Of a stretch of 64,000 nucleotides of DNA, positions 32,346-45,295 are shown one piece after another. Position 1 is the stretch's first letter. Every line of letters begins with the position of its first letter. Position numbers and translations under genes: made by a program. This DNA is from Platerodrilus igneus (lineage: Eukaryota; Arthropoda; Insecta; Coleoptera; Lycidae): the NCBI GenBank assembly GCA_036346225.1, contig JARFIW010000453.1, positions 3,968,001-4,032,000 of the forward strand, written 5' to 3'. Under the pieces are notes generated by a model. It saw only the letters and a program-made list of their open reading frames with translations, had not been told where the DNA came from and ran no database searches.

Positions 32346-35235
32346 TTCTTTTATGTGAATCAAAATCCTTTCAACACTTTGGTAATCTTTCAATTGATAT
32401 CTTGTAATTTAGCTGGATCTGGTTTTCATATGGTTGAACTCGTGTTCAAGAGTAGATTCCGCAATTGGAACAGTATTTAAAGTGTTGCATTAAAAAATGG
32501 CCAATCTGGCAACAGTGCAAATAACAAATAAAGGAAACTGCATATACATAAACTCCTTTACGCTAAATTTGGTATATTCGTAACAACCCGTTTTCGAAAA
32601 AATTAGGCGTTTCCAAACCTTTCTTCCACTCTGTATATAGACTTATAAATAATATTATATGGAAATTATTATACGTTTGAAAGAAACCTAGTAGGAAAAG
32701 TTTAACATTCCCAGACGACGTGAAGATTGCTTGTTGAGGAGGAATCCGAGACAAGCAACACGGAGTCCGGGAATGTTGCTTTTCCTACGTGGTATACATA
32801 CTATTTTTTCGCAAACCGTTAAAGAACGACAGAAATTAAAACAGTATTTAATTTTAAAAAGAATGAATAATTTTATTTCTAAATAAATGGTACCGTGAAA
32901 TTCTTTGCACAATTTGTTGCGGAACTATGGAAATATATCATGATATTTAATTGTCCAATTGACGCTGGAATTTCTCAATTTCTGTAGTGCGCAAATAATT
33001 TTCTTACGGTACATAAATGAACATTTTCTTACAGTTATTTTTCGTTGCTTGGCAACGACTAGACGTGGAAATATAAACCCTGTCTTCAAGAAGTTTGATC
33101 AGAAATGTCAACACTTCTGAATGATTTCAGGAAAAAGTATTTTACTGAAAACGTTAAATCTAATAATCTTACGCAACTGACCGAACAAAATTAACGATAA
33201 CGCATTAACTATAATAAACAACGATTAATTTTATAGCCAATTGTCTTGAAATGATTCAATATTGTGATTAAACAAAGCATGACCAGAAGTAGAAAATCGT
33301 GACGTGAGTATGCAATGAACATGATTCGCTTGTTTACTAGTAAGTCAAAACATCCTATGGAAGTTTGTGGTTAACCGCAGGTTTTGCCGAATGAACTGCT
33401 AAATTTTATTATTCAAGAAAAAGCATAAACATTTTTTTATGAAAATTAATATTTACGAGTAAAATAAACTAACCCACCTTAGTTATTTCAGTTCTCAAAC
33501 GATTCATCTCATTTTACTGGCAAGCAAATCAAGGACATCAAAGTATAAAGTGTATAGATGTTACATGTGCTTAATGCTAAACTTTCTAAAAGAATGTCTT
33601 GATAATTATGTTAAACTATTTATTTTCAAAATATTCAAAACATGATCTTGAAATATACGTTAACGTGCTAGAAAAATATTCATCTTTTTCCAAGTACAAT
33701 GTAGACATTTTCACCTAAATAGAAAAGTGAAAGCCAATATTTTTCACAAGGTTCGATTTTCCAACTATACAAAACTTGTATTATATTTTCCTTGTTATTC
33801 ACATAATACTATGGAATGGTGTAGAAAAATGTAGGAATTATTAAGGTAGGCAAAGGTAATTTAAATATACATTATGTTTGTTATGAATCTTCATGCAAAA
33901 ACGGTATTCAGGAAACTCTGAACTCTGAAGTGGGGCGAAGTCCGAATACAGATCTCTAGGGATATAAAGGCGCTAGTGTTGACTATATCAAAATGAACGA
34001 GCTGAACACAGAACAAACTAAAGAATCGCGAGAATTTCCAACTCATTTTTTGTGCTACTCAAAAATCTGCACGCTCATTGGTCAAACAGAATTTGGACAT
34101 TCTTTTACATCAGTAAATAATAAACGACCGTGTTTCAAAGACACTGTGTGCTACTATAAACTCATCGATTAAGACAAAATATATAGACAACAAACAGAAA
34201 ATCACTAACTTATAAAATTTTAACCTTAGCTTTAACCCAAGAATCCTTCTAAAAAATACCGCAGCCATTAACTTAATAATATTCAATACATATATACACA
34301 GCAAAGTACTAGGATGATGCATCAAATATTCTCGATCTATGTACAGGAAAACATTGGAATAGTGTATTAACATAGGGGCCTCCTTACTCTTTGCGGGACC
34401 TTGGGCAAATATTTTTGCTTGGGGAGATAGGTTTTGGGCCTTTGGGAGATTCTTTTTAAAAACATGTATTTCCCAAAAACACTTCTATCAAATTTATCTT
34501 TAAACAGTAATTACAAAAATGGTTTATTTCTTCTATAACAACTTGTACGTTATGTTCATTAACGTGACTTATTTAGTTGACAAAAATAATCAAAATTAAT
34601 ATTTTAATAATACCAATGAGTAGCTTGAACTACCAACAATGTTAAAGCTATGAAGTTCGAAGACTGACTGACTATCAGGGACTCCTCACAGTATTTATGG
34701 AATCCCTGCTCTCACATCATCTCGTGGGAAAGTGCAGATCTCACGTCTGCTACTTCTTGATAAACATACATTGTCTTATTCTAAGTAATTTTAATTAAGA
34801 CTGCTTTATTGCAGCTCATTGTGTCTGCACCCGCAGTATCAGGTTGCGTCTGGAATACAAAGTAGTTGCTTCCGTTCTCATGTCTGATATGAACTTTGAT
34901 TAACCTTTAATATTATAACCTTCAATTAATACATTGTAACATACTATTACTAAAACATAGTAAATGCGTTTAATTTTATATACATATTAATATGGAGGAT
35001 ATGTAACTGGGGCTCTTTACAATAAAAAAATTAAATCATTTAAAGCTATAATGTAAATTGCAGACTAAGTTCAACCGCGGATTTAAAGAGAAGCGATAGA
35101 AGCAATTGCTCCCTTAGAATTCCAAAGTTTATAATTGATATATGTGGTACTAATATCAATTCTTAAGGCTGCTTTTCAACTTTAGAAATATCGAGTTCAA
35201 TGCTCTTGTCTTAATATTTATAAAGTAGTTTTTAT
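32346..35235. other. AT-rich DNA without recognised genes
   Basis: Nearly 3 kb in which I find no coding pattern or repeat partner. The only structured element is the foldback at 32690-32789, listed separately. Confidence 0.4.
32690..32789. repeat. 100-bp foldback (hairpin) sequence
   Basis: GTAGGAAAAG..AACATTCCC (32691-32712) pairs with GGGAATGTTGCTTTTCCTA (32769-32787), and farther in, TTGCTTGTTGAGG-side bases pair with GAGACAAGCAA, leaving a short loop near 32739-32745. The arms are about 48 bp with few mismatches. It could be a small foldback element or a pre-miRNA-like hairpin. Confidence 0.6.
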
Positions 35236-35322
35236 TCCGTTCTGAACGAACCTACACTTTGAAGAAGTTCTAGAGTACTAGAACGGGTAGAATAGTTTGC
35301 GTGTTTCAGTGAGCTAAAGAGC
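35236..35322 (+). repeat. Small fragment of the LINE 5' end
   Basis: Roughly 85 bp match the first bases of LINE copies A and C (GAAGAAGTTCTAGA, ACTAGAAC, GAGCTAAAGAGCC). It breaks off before the endonuclease, so it is a relic. Confidence 0.65.
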
Positions 35323-36325
35323 CTGTGACGTTCCTTTGGAATACTTATAATCATATTTCATTTTAATAGTTTTTGCATTATAAAATCCCACCAAAAGGAC
35401 AAGGCAATTTCTTTTAAGAAATATAATTTTTAGGATAATACAATTTTGATCTAAGGTAAAATTATTTTGTATCGTATATGGTACATACTCAAAGGTTGTC
35501 AAATTCATTGTCAAAAAGTTAGAGACGACGTCATCATCGTAATTTCATTCTAAATTAGTACAGTTCCGTCATTTATGTTTTGATTAATAATGTATTACGT
35601 GACGTGCCGGTGACCTCATTGACTGGGTACGAAGACTTCATAGGTAGATTTGTGCTGATTCAAATAAATAAAAAGTCCCGGTTTTTAGTTTTAGTTGCCC
35701 TATCCGTAAGTTCATTAGACATACATACTAAACAGAGAAACAACACCACGTATTTTTATTTTGCCGTCTTAGTTCATCTGCCTGAAATTTGCCGAGGATG
35801 TCTTGAATTATTTTAAGAAGAGTAGGTCCATTTTTATAGAGCATTTCGTACCTAACATCGAAACAATCAACATGCTACATTAGTAGGCCAGTTACCTTTG
35901 ACTACAAGGTTATAAAACAAGACTGAAAAATAGGCTAATCATGTTCGGATAATACCCTACCAAGTGGGTAATTTTAAATGTTAGAGGCACATGGTTCCCA
36001 GATCAACTTTGTGCTGAACATAGGTTGATGATTGCGAAGTCACCATAGGCATCTTCTGGTATCCACCTTAACGACAGTGAATCACCCATCAGGTACTTAT
36101 GAATCCATCTAAAACTATACCAAAGAAAAAGTTTGTAGCTAAATAAACATTTTAAATTTATTGCACGAAGTGACGAAACGTACCTATAGTATGCTTGTGT
36201 GTTTAGGTTGAAGTTTTAGTTAAGCAAATTTGGGATATATTTGATTTTTAATACTTGCGTAAGACTGTATTATGTATTTGTATTGAAAGTGTAAGTGTGC
36301 TATGTAGTTAGTAACAAGTCGTGTA
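35323..36325. other. Non-coding AT-rich DNA
   Basis: No supported gene. A 78-codon frame at 35580-35816 has no recognisable motif. Confidence 0.4.
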
Positions 36326-36326
36326 T

Positions 36327-36389
<63 letters not shown>
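36326..36389. repeat. (AT)n microsatellite
   Basis: A long pure AT run. Confidence 0.95.
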
Positions 36390-36392
<3 letters not shown>

Positions 36393-37306
36393 GTTTATAA
36401 GATTACGATATGCAATAAGCATCGTAGAACTTTGCATAAATATAAAACATAAATTTGAGTAGTTTTAAACACAAAAGTTATAGAATGTGATTATTTGATG
36501 AAACATTCTTTGTTTTGTAAAAAATATTATGAAGATTGAACATTCTTTGGTACAAAAACTGCTCTAAAGTTGGTTAATTAAAAATAGAAGATGCACTTTG
36601 AAATTAATATTCTAAATGGAGAATTAAAAAATATGGATTATCTTATACACTGAGATTTTAATGACAACGTAAAACGGAATCAGAAGGTATTTAATGTCAT
36701 TAATTTGGAAATGAAATTTTGAGAAACGCTATATTCCGCAAGTATAAAATTTTGGTTCTTGGTTTGTTAATTATAAAAATAGTTGAATTTTTGGTAATTT
36801 AAATATAGAATAAGTTCTCGTTTTATTATTTGTAGTAGGGATAATTTGAATCAAATTTTGAAGTCAGAGTTAACAGCATCTTGATCTTTAATAAATTATC
36901 CGTGACAGTTATTGACCAATCACATTCATGAATGCGGTAATGATCAGCGAATTACCCACCTATTAATGAAAAGGATTGTGTGGCAGTTAATAAAGATTAG
37001 GTAAGAATTTCAATTATATTCTGTATGAACTGGAACTATGAATTGTTTTATAAACTATTTTGTACGAAAGAAAAATGTTTTTGAATGTACAGATGTTTTT
37101 GAGATTGCTGTGTTTTATGTCATTTTGTAAATTACGCAACTTCCGTTGAGCTAGCCAAACAAAGAAATGAAAAGGAAGATAAGATAATAATTCCATAATC
37201 TTCTAGTGCATCCCAAATTTAATATTCCCCAATTGGGCCGTTGTCGCAGCATTTTTTTAGCGCCGTCCAACGCGAGACGTTGTCATAGCACTATAAATAA
37301 ATATTT
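36390..37306. other. Non-coding AT-rich DNA
   Basis: Nothing recognised. Confidence 0.4.
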
Positions 37307-37366
37307 TATATATATATATTTATGTGTGTGTGTGTGTGTGTGTGTGTGAGTGTGTGTGTGTGTGGT

Positions 37367-37405
<39 letters not shown>
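37307..37405. repeat. Compound (TA)n-(TG)n-(TA)n microsatellite
   Basis: TA runs flank a (TG)n block at about 37323-37365. It is the tail side of the SINE-like copy on the minus strand. Confidence 0.93.
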
Positions 37406-37526
37406 GTTAAGAGAGTTAGTAATTGAAAGATGGAAAATATAAGGTTCCGGGCAGGACTCAAACCTGTATCTTAATCTTTCACGAGCCATAAATCTTGCGA
37501 ATTTACCTAGGATGCTGTAAATAACG
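37406..37526 (-). repeat. tRNA-derived SINE-like copy, minus strand
   Basis: On the minus strand a B box GGTTTGAGTCC lies within CAGG/CCTG T-stem arms, preceded by a degenerate tRNA-like segment. Downstream is CTTTCAATTACTAACTC, matching the body block of the copy at 1232-1431, and then a TA/TG microsatellite. The A box is not clear, so this copy is more decayed. Confidence 0.4.
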
Positions 37527-39834
37527 CTTCATCTAACTGCAACCTTGCTGCAATTTGAAAATACTTCCTTCAATCCTATCCAAAAAGAAAATGCAACTAC
37601 CAAAATTCATCACATTCTATTTACACAGAAAAATTATTACTTCCAAAACCTTTTCAATTATAACGGTTCACATACATAAAATTACATATCCTCGTTTAGG
37701 AAACAATTCATTTTCAAAATTGTTACTAGGTCAAAATTTTCTCATTATACAAATACCCTATTTAAAGTAAGCGGACTAACCTCATACCTGACTTTAACTC
37801 CTATCTTAATATAAGCTCACAGTAAAACCCTTTTAAACATGTGTGCAAAATTATAGCACAGCAACAACAAAAAGTCCCATTTACTTTGTACATAAACAAC
37901 CTTTATACAATTATTTTAAATATTCATCTTTACGTAAACATATTTTCATTTAATTATAAAGTTGAATAAATTCTTAAGTACATAAAATTCAAACAAATGC
38001 ACACCAAAGGCACAAAATGTCAAAACACATCAAATAAGCTCAACAAAAATGTTTAAAAAAAATCAGTTACCTGGAAAACATCACACCGCAAGTACCTGCA
38101 ATCCATCCATTGATAATGTTGCCCTCGACAATGACTATAAGTTTTGAAATCCCTCCCAGGTTGAGTCATACCATTCCTATCAGCACACAACTATCCAAAT
38201 CTCTCCAACTAACCATCGATAATATTCAAACTTCCCAAGCTCCTCTACTGTTCCATACACCATCAGTAAACCGGTACTCGATGCATTAAGAATCGCTAAT
38301 CCATCTTAGGACGCCTTGCAAGCCTAACAACCAAAGTAAACTGTAGTCACTACTTACATGAATTTGACTACTACTTGTATTAAGGTTGATGACAAGTAAA
38401 GAAAAGAAGAGAGAGCCTCGCACCACCAAAAAGTACCCCCCTATCTCAAAATTCACCACCTTACATGAACTAGCTTTCTTGGTAACCTCATAGCTGTTGC
38501 ACACTTCTCAAAACTCAAAATCTCAACCGAAACAAAATTCTGAAAATCCCAAGTTAGTCTTCAATAATTCTTAGTATTTTATAAACAAACATCAAACGTT
38601 TTGAAACTCCCGGAATCTTAACACTTGAAAACAACAAATTACCGAGAAAATAACTTCTAACCGTTCAACGGCTGTGTCGCTTTTCCGAAACTAGCCTCAA
38701 CCGACATCAATTCTTATTAGTTTCACCCACATGTGAGACGAATCTAGCTTGATCTTTCTCTATATTACAAACGAAAATTTTCCCTCTCATGTTTCGTTTA
38801 CGAATGCCCATCATACATACCCTCTCTTACTCTTAAACTGTCGCGCATCGCACTCTTACTTGTGAAGTCCAATTACTTTTCTTTGTTTCTCAAATGCACG
38901 CTAAATCAGTCGTTGAAACTATTCACCACTCCTAAATAATATAAACCCTACATCTGTCTTATTCTTATTAATACCCGATCTAATACGCTTTCTTCGTTCA
39001 TCCTTAATAACTTGACTATAGCTTCCCTACCTTAATTCTTATCCTCTTTAAACTGTTGTCTTATACAAACATTCTTCGTCTTATTCTTACCTATAGCCTT
39101 GCATCTATCCTTGTTTCCTAGTTCACCCAACACCTGACAATTTCATCCCCCTCGTTTATATGCTAAAACACTCTTTGTTTTCATATCGATCCCTGGCTGC
39201 TTTAATATCCATTTCCATTCGTAGAAATTATTGATTTTATTCTGATCTTGTTTACAACGCTCCTTAAAATAAATCGTTACCCAGAACGTGCCTATCGTAA
39301 CCGTCGAGTTTTGTTTATTGAAAACACTTTTATACTCAGAAACTATCTCCTTCCATCAACCTCATGTTTTTAAATGCTATCTTATGCTAAATTATCCCCT
39401 ATAATATTTACATACGCTACACGATACTAAAATAATGTTTCTACTTCACTAAAATTATGCCCTTAAAGTTATTGATTTTACGCTAACGTAAAATGAAAAA
39501 GCTTTTTGACCATTATACGATTATTCTACTATAATTAAAGCTGCATCCTTACACTGTACATTAATGAATTGACCTTTATGATAAATTCTTAACATTAATT
39601 GTTTCTGCTCCCTAATATATTATGAAAATTCCTTGCAAATAGCGGCAAAGCTGAAATTGAAGTAAAATTAACTTTAAGTTCCTACTCTAAACTAATTAAT
39701 TGTTACACCAGATTTTTAAAACATTTATTTAGCATTCTAATAAATGGTATTTACACACGGTAGCCTACCCTAAATTGACCTATGACCTATCTAACTAATT
39801 TTAACCTACAATTATACAATTACATAGAATACAT

Positions 39835-39838
<4 letters not shown>
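37527..39838. other. Gene-free, C-over-G biased DNA
   Basis: More than 2 kb with C clearly above G on the plus strand and no supported gene. The bias reverses after the TA tract at 39839-39867. Confidence 0.4.

Positions 39839-39867
<29 letters not shown>
39839..39867. repeat. (TA)n microsatellite
   Basis: A TA run at the point where strand composition switches from C-rich to G-rich. Confidence 0.9.
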
Positions 39868-39871
<4 letters not shown>

Positions 39872-42800
39872 TATCTTGTAATTAAGGGGTCATGGGAATA
39901 CATAAAGGCACACGTTAACTCATAGGTTAAAAGCTATAGGATAATATAAAATAAATTTATTCGGTTAGGAAATTAGAATATTTTTAACAATTATTTTAGA
40001 GCTTAAGTAGTGTATAATAATGTAGGTTCAATTTAATTTAGCTAGGAATCATGTAACATAGTACTTGTGTAAAGATAGGGCATAATAAATAATAATTGGG
40101 GTAAAATTATAACGTATTTAAATTTGTAGTGAAGTATTACAGGATAATCTAAAAGCGTTGAGCATATGTTAATATAACATTTATATCTTCAAACGTAAAA
40201 CCCAACACGTTTAAAACCGAACACAACAACAAGAGGAGATAATATTTCTCGGTAACATGGCAACAAACAAAATTTAATGGGTTATTGGAAAAGAACAGCC
40301 GTTAGAATTAATGCAGTCAATTTGTAGCAAGGACAAAAGCAAAATTACACAATATTAATGTAACCGCGGTTTGTTGGTTAAAATATTGATTTTAATCTTG
40401 AAGGTAGTATAGGATGGAACCAAGAAAAGACCAAGATAGAATAAAAATGTATTGAGTAGATGCATATAATTAATTCAGAAATAGTATTGTAGGGAGACTT
40501 GAATAAAATCAATAATTTCAAGAATATTTAGAAGCAGGCAAGCGTCGGTTAGAAAGTGGGAGAAAGAAGCCAAGCAAGGTGATTGGTGTACATTGGGCAA
40601 CAAGGGCAGATATTCAGCTGCTGGAGGCATATGTGTAGATAAAGCTATAGATACAAGGGAGATGAAAGATGTTTGTTCAAGTTGAAGGAGTGGATCAATT
40701 GTAAAGTAGAGGCTAAAATCGGAGAACTAAAAGTGACGGTTGACAGTTTTGAAACGGTTTACCGAGTATTGGCGTGTTTCTTATGAAAATTCTGGAGAAA
40801 CCAATGTTCGTTAGAGCTTTTTCGTAGAAACAGAGGACGGTTGGAAAACAATTTCAAGAATTATAGGAACGGGTTCACAAGTGTACGTGCCATTTGCAAA
40901 TAAGTAGGCGAATTCTTACTTATTTAAAGATTAGCAGAGAGGAACCGAGCTCTCTCTTTGATTTCATCTATCATTCGTGATAGATATAGTTACTTGCAAG
41001 TGAATTAGTGCAGTTTAATACAAATTTATGTAGAAGCTAGTAGAGCATCTTGTTGTTAAAACTTTAAAGTGGTATGTAAGTACAAAGCTTATTATTTTGG
41101 TATCGGAATGCACGGAAGTATTCGAATTTGAAATTGTTTGGATGATGGAAAAAGCGATGTTTGAGTAATAAAAGTTAATTTGGAATAAAAGGAACGAAAT
41201 TTTGGAGATTGGAATTTTTGGGTTGGATGCATGGCAGATATGGTGATTCGACCGAGGAGTTAGTTGATGGACTGGGAACCTACTAGACGGCAGCATCTCC
41301 AAGGGGCTAGTTGGTGGATCACATTTAGAAGATAGAAACCAGGTAGGCGATAGAATAGAACATTGAGTTGTGAATATTTTCATGGTGTTTGTGATTATTT
41401 GGATTTGTGCTTTGATGTGTTTTATTAGTATTTGATATTTTATGAACAGACATTTATGGGACATTAAAAGGAAATTGATTTTAGGAAATAATTAATTAAT
41501 TTACAGATAACCAGATGTTGTAAAGAGATATAGAGGGCTTATTGATATTTGGTAGTGCAGGAAATTTATATGCACAGTTGTAGAGTTTTACTATGAGCTC
41601 ATGCTAAGACACAGGGTTAACGTAAGGTACCAAGAACGCCCCCTTACCTTAATAAAAATATGTTTAAAAGGTTATCGATTTTCATTATTATTGTTATAAA
41701 ATTATTGACCATTATGAATGTACATTAAGGAATGGTGTTTTTGAAATGTAATATGGATCTAATTTAAATAGAGTGTGATATATTTGGTTAATTGAGTTAT
41801 TTTTGAGTGTGTGATTGGTATGAAATTCTATTTAGGTTTCAGCATGGGGATATTGAGAGGAAGTTTTTGGATGTAACAGGTAGGTGTAAATATTAATTTA
41901 GGAAATTTGAGCAAATAGGAATTAGTAGAAGAGCAGCTGAGGGCAAGATCCAAGGGTAACTACACGGTAATATATATAGGTCAATATCTTTACAATTCTG
42001 CCGGCAGAGTAGTTCCATGCTCAACATAGTTTCAGAGATAGTTCAATTTGAAGGTTATTAGATTAACTACGAGCAAAATGTACAAGATCTTTCAAATCTT
42101 AAATATATTAATCTATCCATCACATACAAATAGAAACAGCTAATAAATATTACAAACTCCGCTTATTTCAGATAACTTTCCTTGTCTTCTAAGAATTTGT
42201 AACTTAAAGATAGACAAAATAACCCAAATAAAACAGATATGGCAATCAAAAACACCAAACAAAAATAAAATAACATGACCTTTGTTATTATTAAGTTCAA
42301 TGTTTATTTGCGCGTGGCGTTAAAAAAATAAATATACTACTCTAAAATGGATTGCAATAATTTTAAACATAAGAAAATTCTGACTATTAATATGCCTTTT
42401 TATTATACCATATATCGATTTTTTTAAGCATTGATAAGGAAAAATTTTTAAACTTCAAAATCAAAAGAATTTTTCACACTGTGCTTGTCTTATTATAAAC
42501 CTGGGTCAATTTTCAGTCTGTTTTGAGAAAGTGCAACTGTTTTAAAGAGACGACAAAGTTATATTTTGACAAATTTATATATACATAAAACACTAATGTA
42601 CCGAGTGATGCCCGAAATGACTTACGGAAAATGTGTAATTCTAATTAAGGCTATTGCATGGTAATACTCACCAACAAAATCCGCGAGTAGTGTCGGCATT
42701 TTGGTAAGTGCATTATAATAAATCAACCGAGGTTACGCACATTGATTTGATTTGGCTTATTGACGACACTTTCAAATCTGAGTAGCTTTTACACTTGACA

Positions 42801-43041
42801 GTGTTAATGATTTAAGAATTGAAAAGAGACTTTGACTTACGATCAAACATTCCAATCAGTTGTTTTTTCCTTTATCGTATGTTTATATTTAGTCTTAACA
42901 ATTTTTAAGAATGCGGCAAGACAAATTAGTTTTCATCTTTGCCGATTCGAACAAACTAATTAGGTATTTAAGAAAATTATCCGTGTTTTCAAAGTCAACA
43001 AAATGTAGTTTTAATAGATACAGTAAATATAAGACTTATAG
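39868..43041. other. Gene-free DNA, G-over-C biased in first half
   Basis: From 39868 to about 42000 G exceeds C on the plus strand; later the bias fades. The 149-codon minus-strand frame at 41015-41464 is Ile/Ser/Thr-rich without domain motifs and I do not regard it as a gene. Confidence 0.4.
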
Positions 43042-43043
43042 TA

Positions 43044-43215
43044 CAGGGTTATTTTAAATGATAGACCCAATTTTAAAAATTCGTATTTATTAAAATACAA
43101 ATCCAAAATGAACAATCATTATACCAATGAAAAGAGCAAGTTTCAGTTTTTTTAATACATTATAAATGTTCAATGTGTCCACCGTTTGCTGCACGGCAAA
43201 CATCTACATACGAGA
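43044..43215. repeat. Left inverted end containing transposase C-terminus in reverse
   Basis: Read on the minus strand, 43160-43205 encodes YVDVCRAANGGHIEHL and a stop, the transposase C-terminus, with further C-terminal codons up to about 43270. The same end is found in forward orientation at 43895-43943. The TIR-like arms therefore include coding sequence. Confidence 0.7.
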
Positions 43216-43360
43216 AAGCGTATCTGCTGTTACTGAGTGCACGGCAGCAGTGATACGGTTCCACATACCAATGAAAAGAGAAAGGCAGCCGGTTAAGGTT
43301 CCAGAAGCGGCCGGTAGAGTTCGCGCAGCAATAGGCCGTCATTTCGTTTCACCGTCAGTT

Positions 43361-43943
43361 ATGAGTGAGATGGCTGCCGTGGAGCATATGGTTGTCAGCG
43401 TTCTTGAGTTCGCAAAAAGTGAATCACAAATTGTAGTGCAGCGGGCATTTCGTATCAAATTTGGTATTGGACCACCAACTAGAGGAAGCATTAACCGATG
43501 GTTTAAGCAATTTTGACAAACTGGAAGTGTGTGTAAAGGAAAAAGCACAGGCCGACCGCGTGTTGCAGAAGATGATGTCAGATGGATTGAAGAAAGTTTT
43601 GTTCGCAGTCTACTAATAGAGCTAGTAGAGAACTTGGAATATCCTAACCAACTGTATAGAAAGTTCTAAGACGGCGTTTGCACAAGTCCTACCGATTACA
43701 ATTGCTGCAGGCTCTCAAGTCTAATGACAAAGAGAAGCGTCTTGAATTTTATGGTTATGTGCTACAAATGATGGAGGATGACGCGTTTTTACGGCGTATA
43801 ATTTTTAGCGATGAAGCGACTTTCCACCTTAGTGGAAAAGTCAACAGACACAATATTCACATATGGGGTGGGATAAGTTTACCTACCGCGTAGATATTTG
43901 CCGTGCAGCAAACGGTGGATATATTGAACATTTATAATGTATT
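43361..43943 (+). pseudogene. Mariner-like transposase, deleted and frameshifted
   Basis: From the ATGs at 43361 or 43370 the frame gives a helix-turn-helix N-terminus (MVVSVLEFAKSESQIVVQRA, GIGPPTRGSINRWFKQF), a TGA at 43515, then in-frame-like TGSVCKGKSTGRPRVAEDD. The frame 43678-43893 continues HKSYRLQLLQALKSNDKEKR and the first DDE Asp in IIFSDEATFHLSGKVNRHNI. After HIWGG the frame runs into VDICRAANGG and EHL, the C-terminus; about 200 residues with the second and third catalytic residues are missing. The family cuts at its inverted ends and inserts at TA. This copy has a large deletion, a stop and a frameshift. Confidence 0.82.
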
Positions 43944-44054
43944 TAAAAACTTTGAAACTTCCTCCTTTCACTGCTATAATGATTGTTCATTTTGGATTTG
44001 CACTTTAACAAATACGAATTTTTAAAAATGAGTCCATCATTTAGAATAACCTTG
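43885..44054. repeat. Right inverted end of the mariner-like element
   Basis: It contains the forward transposase C-terminal codons, stop codon TAA at about 43936, and then the outer inverted repeat. It pairs with 43044-43215. Confidence 0.7.
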
Positions 44055-44056
44055 TA

Positions 44057-44956
44057 TTTCAAAATTCATAGTTTATTTCTTGACATGGCTTCATATACCC
44101 TGTTTTTATTTCAGAACAAACCACTGTAATGATCCATAGTGTTTATAAGTCGATTTCTCATTGGTTGATAATTATTGCAAATATTATAGTATACATTTCG
44201 ATATTTGAAGGTATTTGTTAGAATAGCTCAGTAACCACTTTCAGGTTTCTGAACGCATTCCGTTACGTCAGAATTTATGTTATAAGGGGCGCACGTGTAG
44301 GGACGAACGATCTAGTCGACAGGGTTAAACGACTTTGTTTTTAGATTTCAAGATGACAGGTTGAAAGATTTCACTTGGAGGTTTTTTTTATTAAAGGTAA
44401 TATTTTATGTTGATAACGTAGTTGCTATTTAATGTAATCTAATGACATCTGGTAATTCCAGCCTTGTTTTGAGTGTGATGTTGGTACTTATTGTAAAACC
44501 GTTAGTTATTTGACCTTTGAAAGAAATATTTGTGTTACCTATTGCTTTTGACTTAGAATTTGATGTTGATTGTTTAATATGTAATTGCAGGTGAATTTAC
44601 TATTTTATTGAATATGTTTTATGTATAAAGGTGTGTTGTTTGATTTAACAACCGAAAACTAATATTTATTTATTTAAATTGTTTATTTAGTATCTAAATC
44701 AGAGTGAGACTAATATTTATTTATTTGAAATAATGTTGATTTTGGATTTAATGCAGAGTTGGAATTACAATTGCGTTGCACTTATTGCAGAATCAATAGT
44801 AGAGATACCATTACTGTAATTTTACGACAAACAATGAAAAGTACTGACATCATATTAAATCAAATTATTGGGCAAGCTAGAACCTGAACAGTATTATATT
44901 TCTATGTTACCTTTGTTTGATATTTGTGATGCATTTGACATTTTATTTATGTGTAA
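44057..44956. other. AT-rich DNA without recognised genes
   Basis: No coding pattern. A donor-like AAG|GTAATA occurs at about 44395, upstream of the acceptor-like site at 44961-44970, so an intron is possible, but no upstream coding exon is visible. Confidence 0.35.
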
Positions 44957-44970
44957 TTGTTTTATTTCAG

Positions 44971-45264
44971 CATATTAATCACATTTACAACTGCACTGCT
45001 CACATCTGGGTTTAACTTAATGATATGTTTGTTGTTTTGTTTATCCTATTATCTAGCCAACGTATTTAACGTTTGTGATTTAATTAAATTGAACCTCTGG
45101 TATGATCGACCATCTCGTGCCTTCGTGTTTGCATTTATGACTATGTTTGAGATAGTCTATACAATAATAAGTGCCTTCTCAACCATGCGCAACCATACTA
45201 TAAGTTCATTTCAGCGATTCATGTCATCTTGTCAAAGTACTGTAGTGGTATCCTTTTGCAAATA
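44971..45264 (+). CDS. Multi-membrane-span exon-like ORF, possibly chemoreceptor-like
   Basis: A 98-codon open stretch directly follows a good splice-acceptor sequence (TTTTATTTCAG, ending at 44970). It is strongly hydrophobic, with about two to three predicted membrane spans (LITFTTALLTSGFNLMICLL, CLSYYLANVF, AFVFAFMTMFEIVYTIISAF). The arrangement of spans and the short charged loop LNLWYDRPSR recall late transmembrane exons of insect gustatory receptors, but I cannot identify a signature motif with certainty. It ends at a stop at 45262 without a clear donor. It may be a single orphan exon, a decayed gene or a chance frame. Confidence 0.3.
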
Positions 45265-45295
45265 ATAGAAGTCGGCTAGCCTTTGTAAAATATAT

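Larger units (their letters stand above)
43044..44054 (+). mobile_element. Mariner-like element with long inverted ends, internally deleted
   Basis: Ends CAGGGTTATTTTAAATGATA and, on the minus strand, CAAGGTTATTCTAAATGATG are flanked by TA at 43042-43043 and 44055-44056, the Tc1/mariner target duplication. The inverted similarity continues inward for roughly 150 bp on each side and covers transposase C-terminal codons on both. The 1,011-bp copy lacks much of the transposase, so it cannot move by itself. Confidence 0.85.

Noticed and set aside
41015..41464. 149-codon minus-strand gene
   Set aside because: Composition follows the local base bias, with no motif, start context or homology that I recognise.
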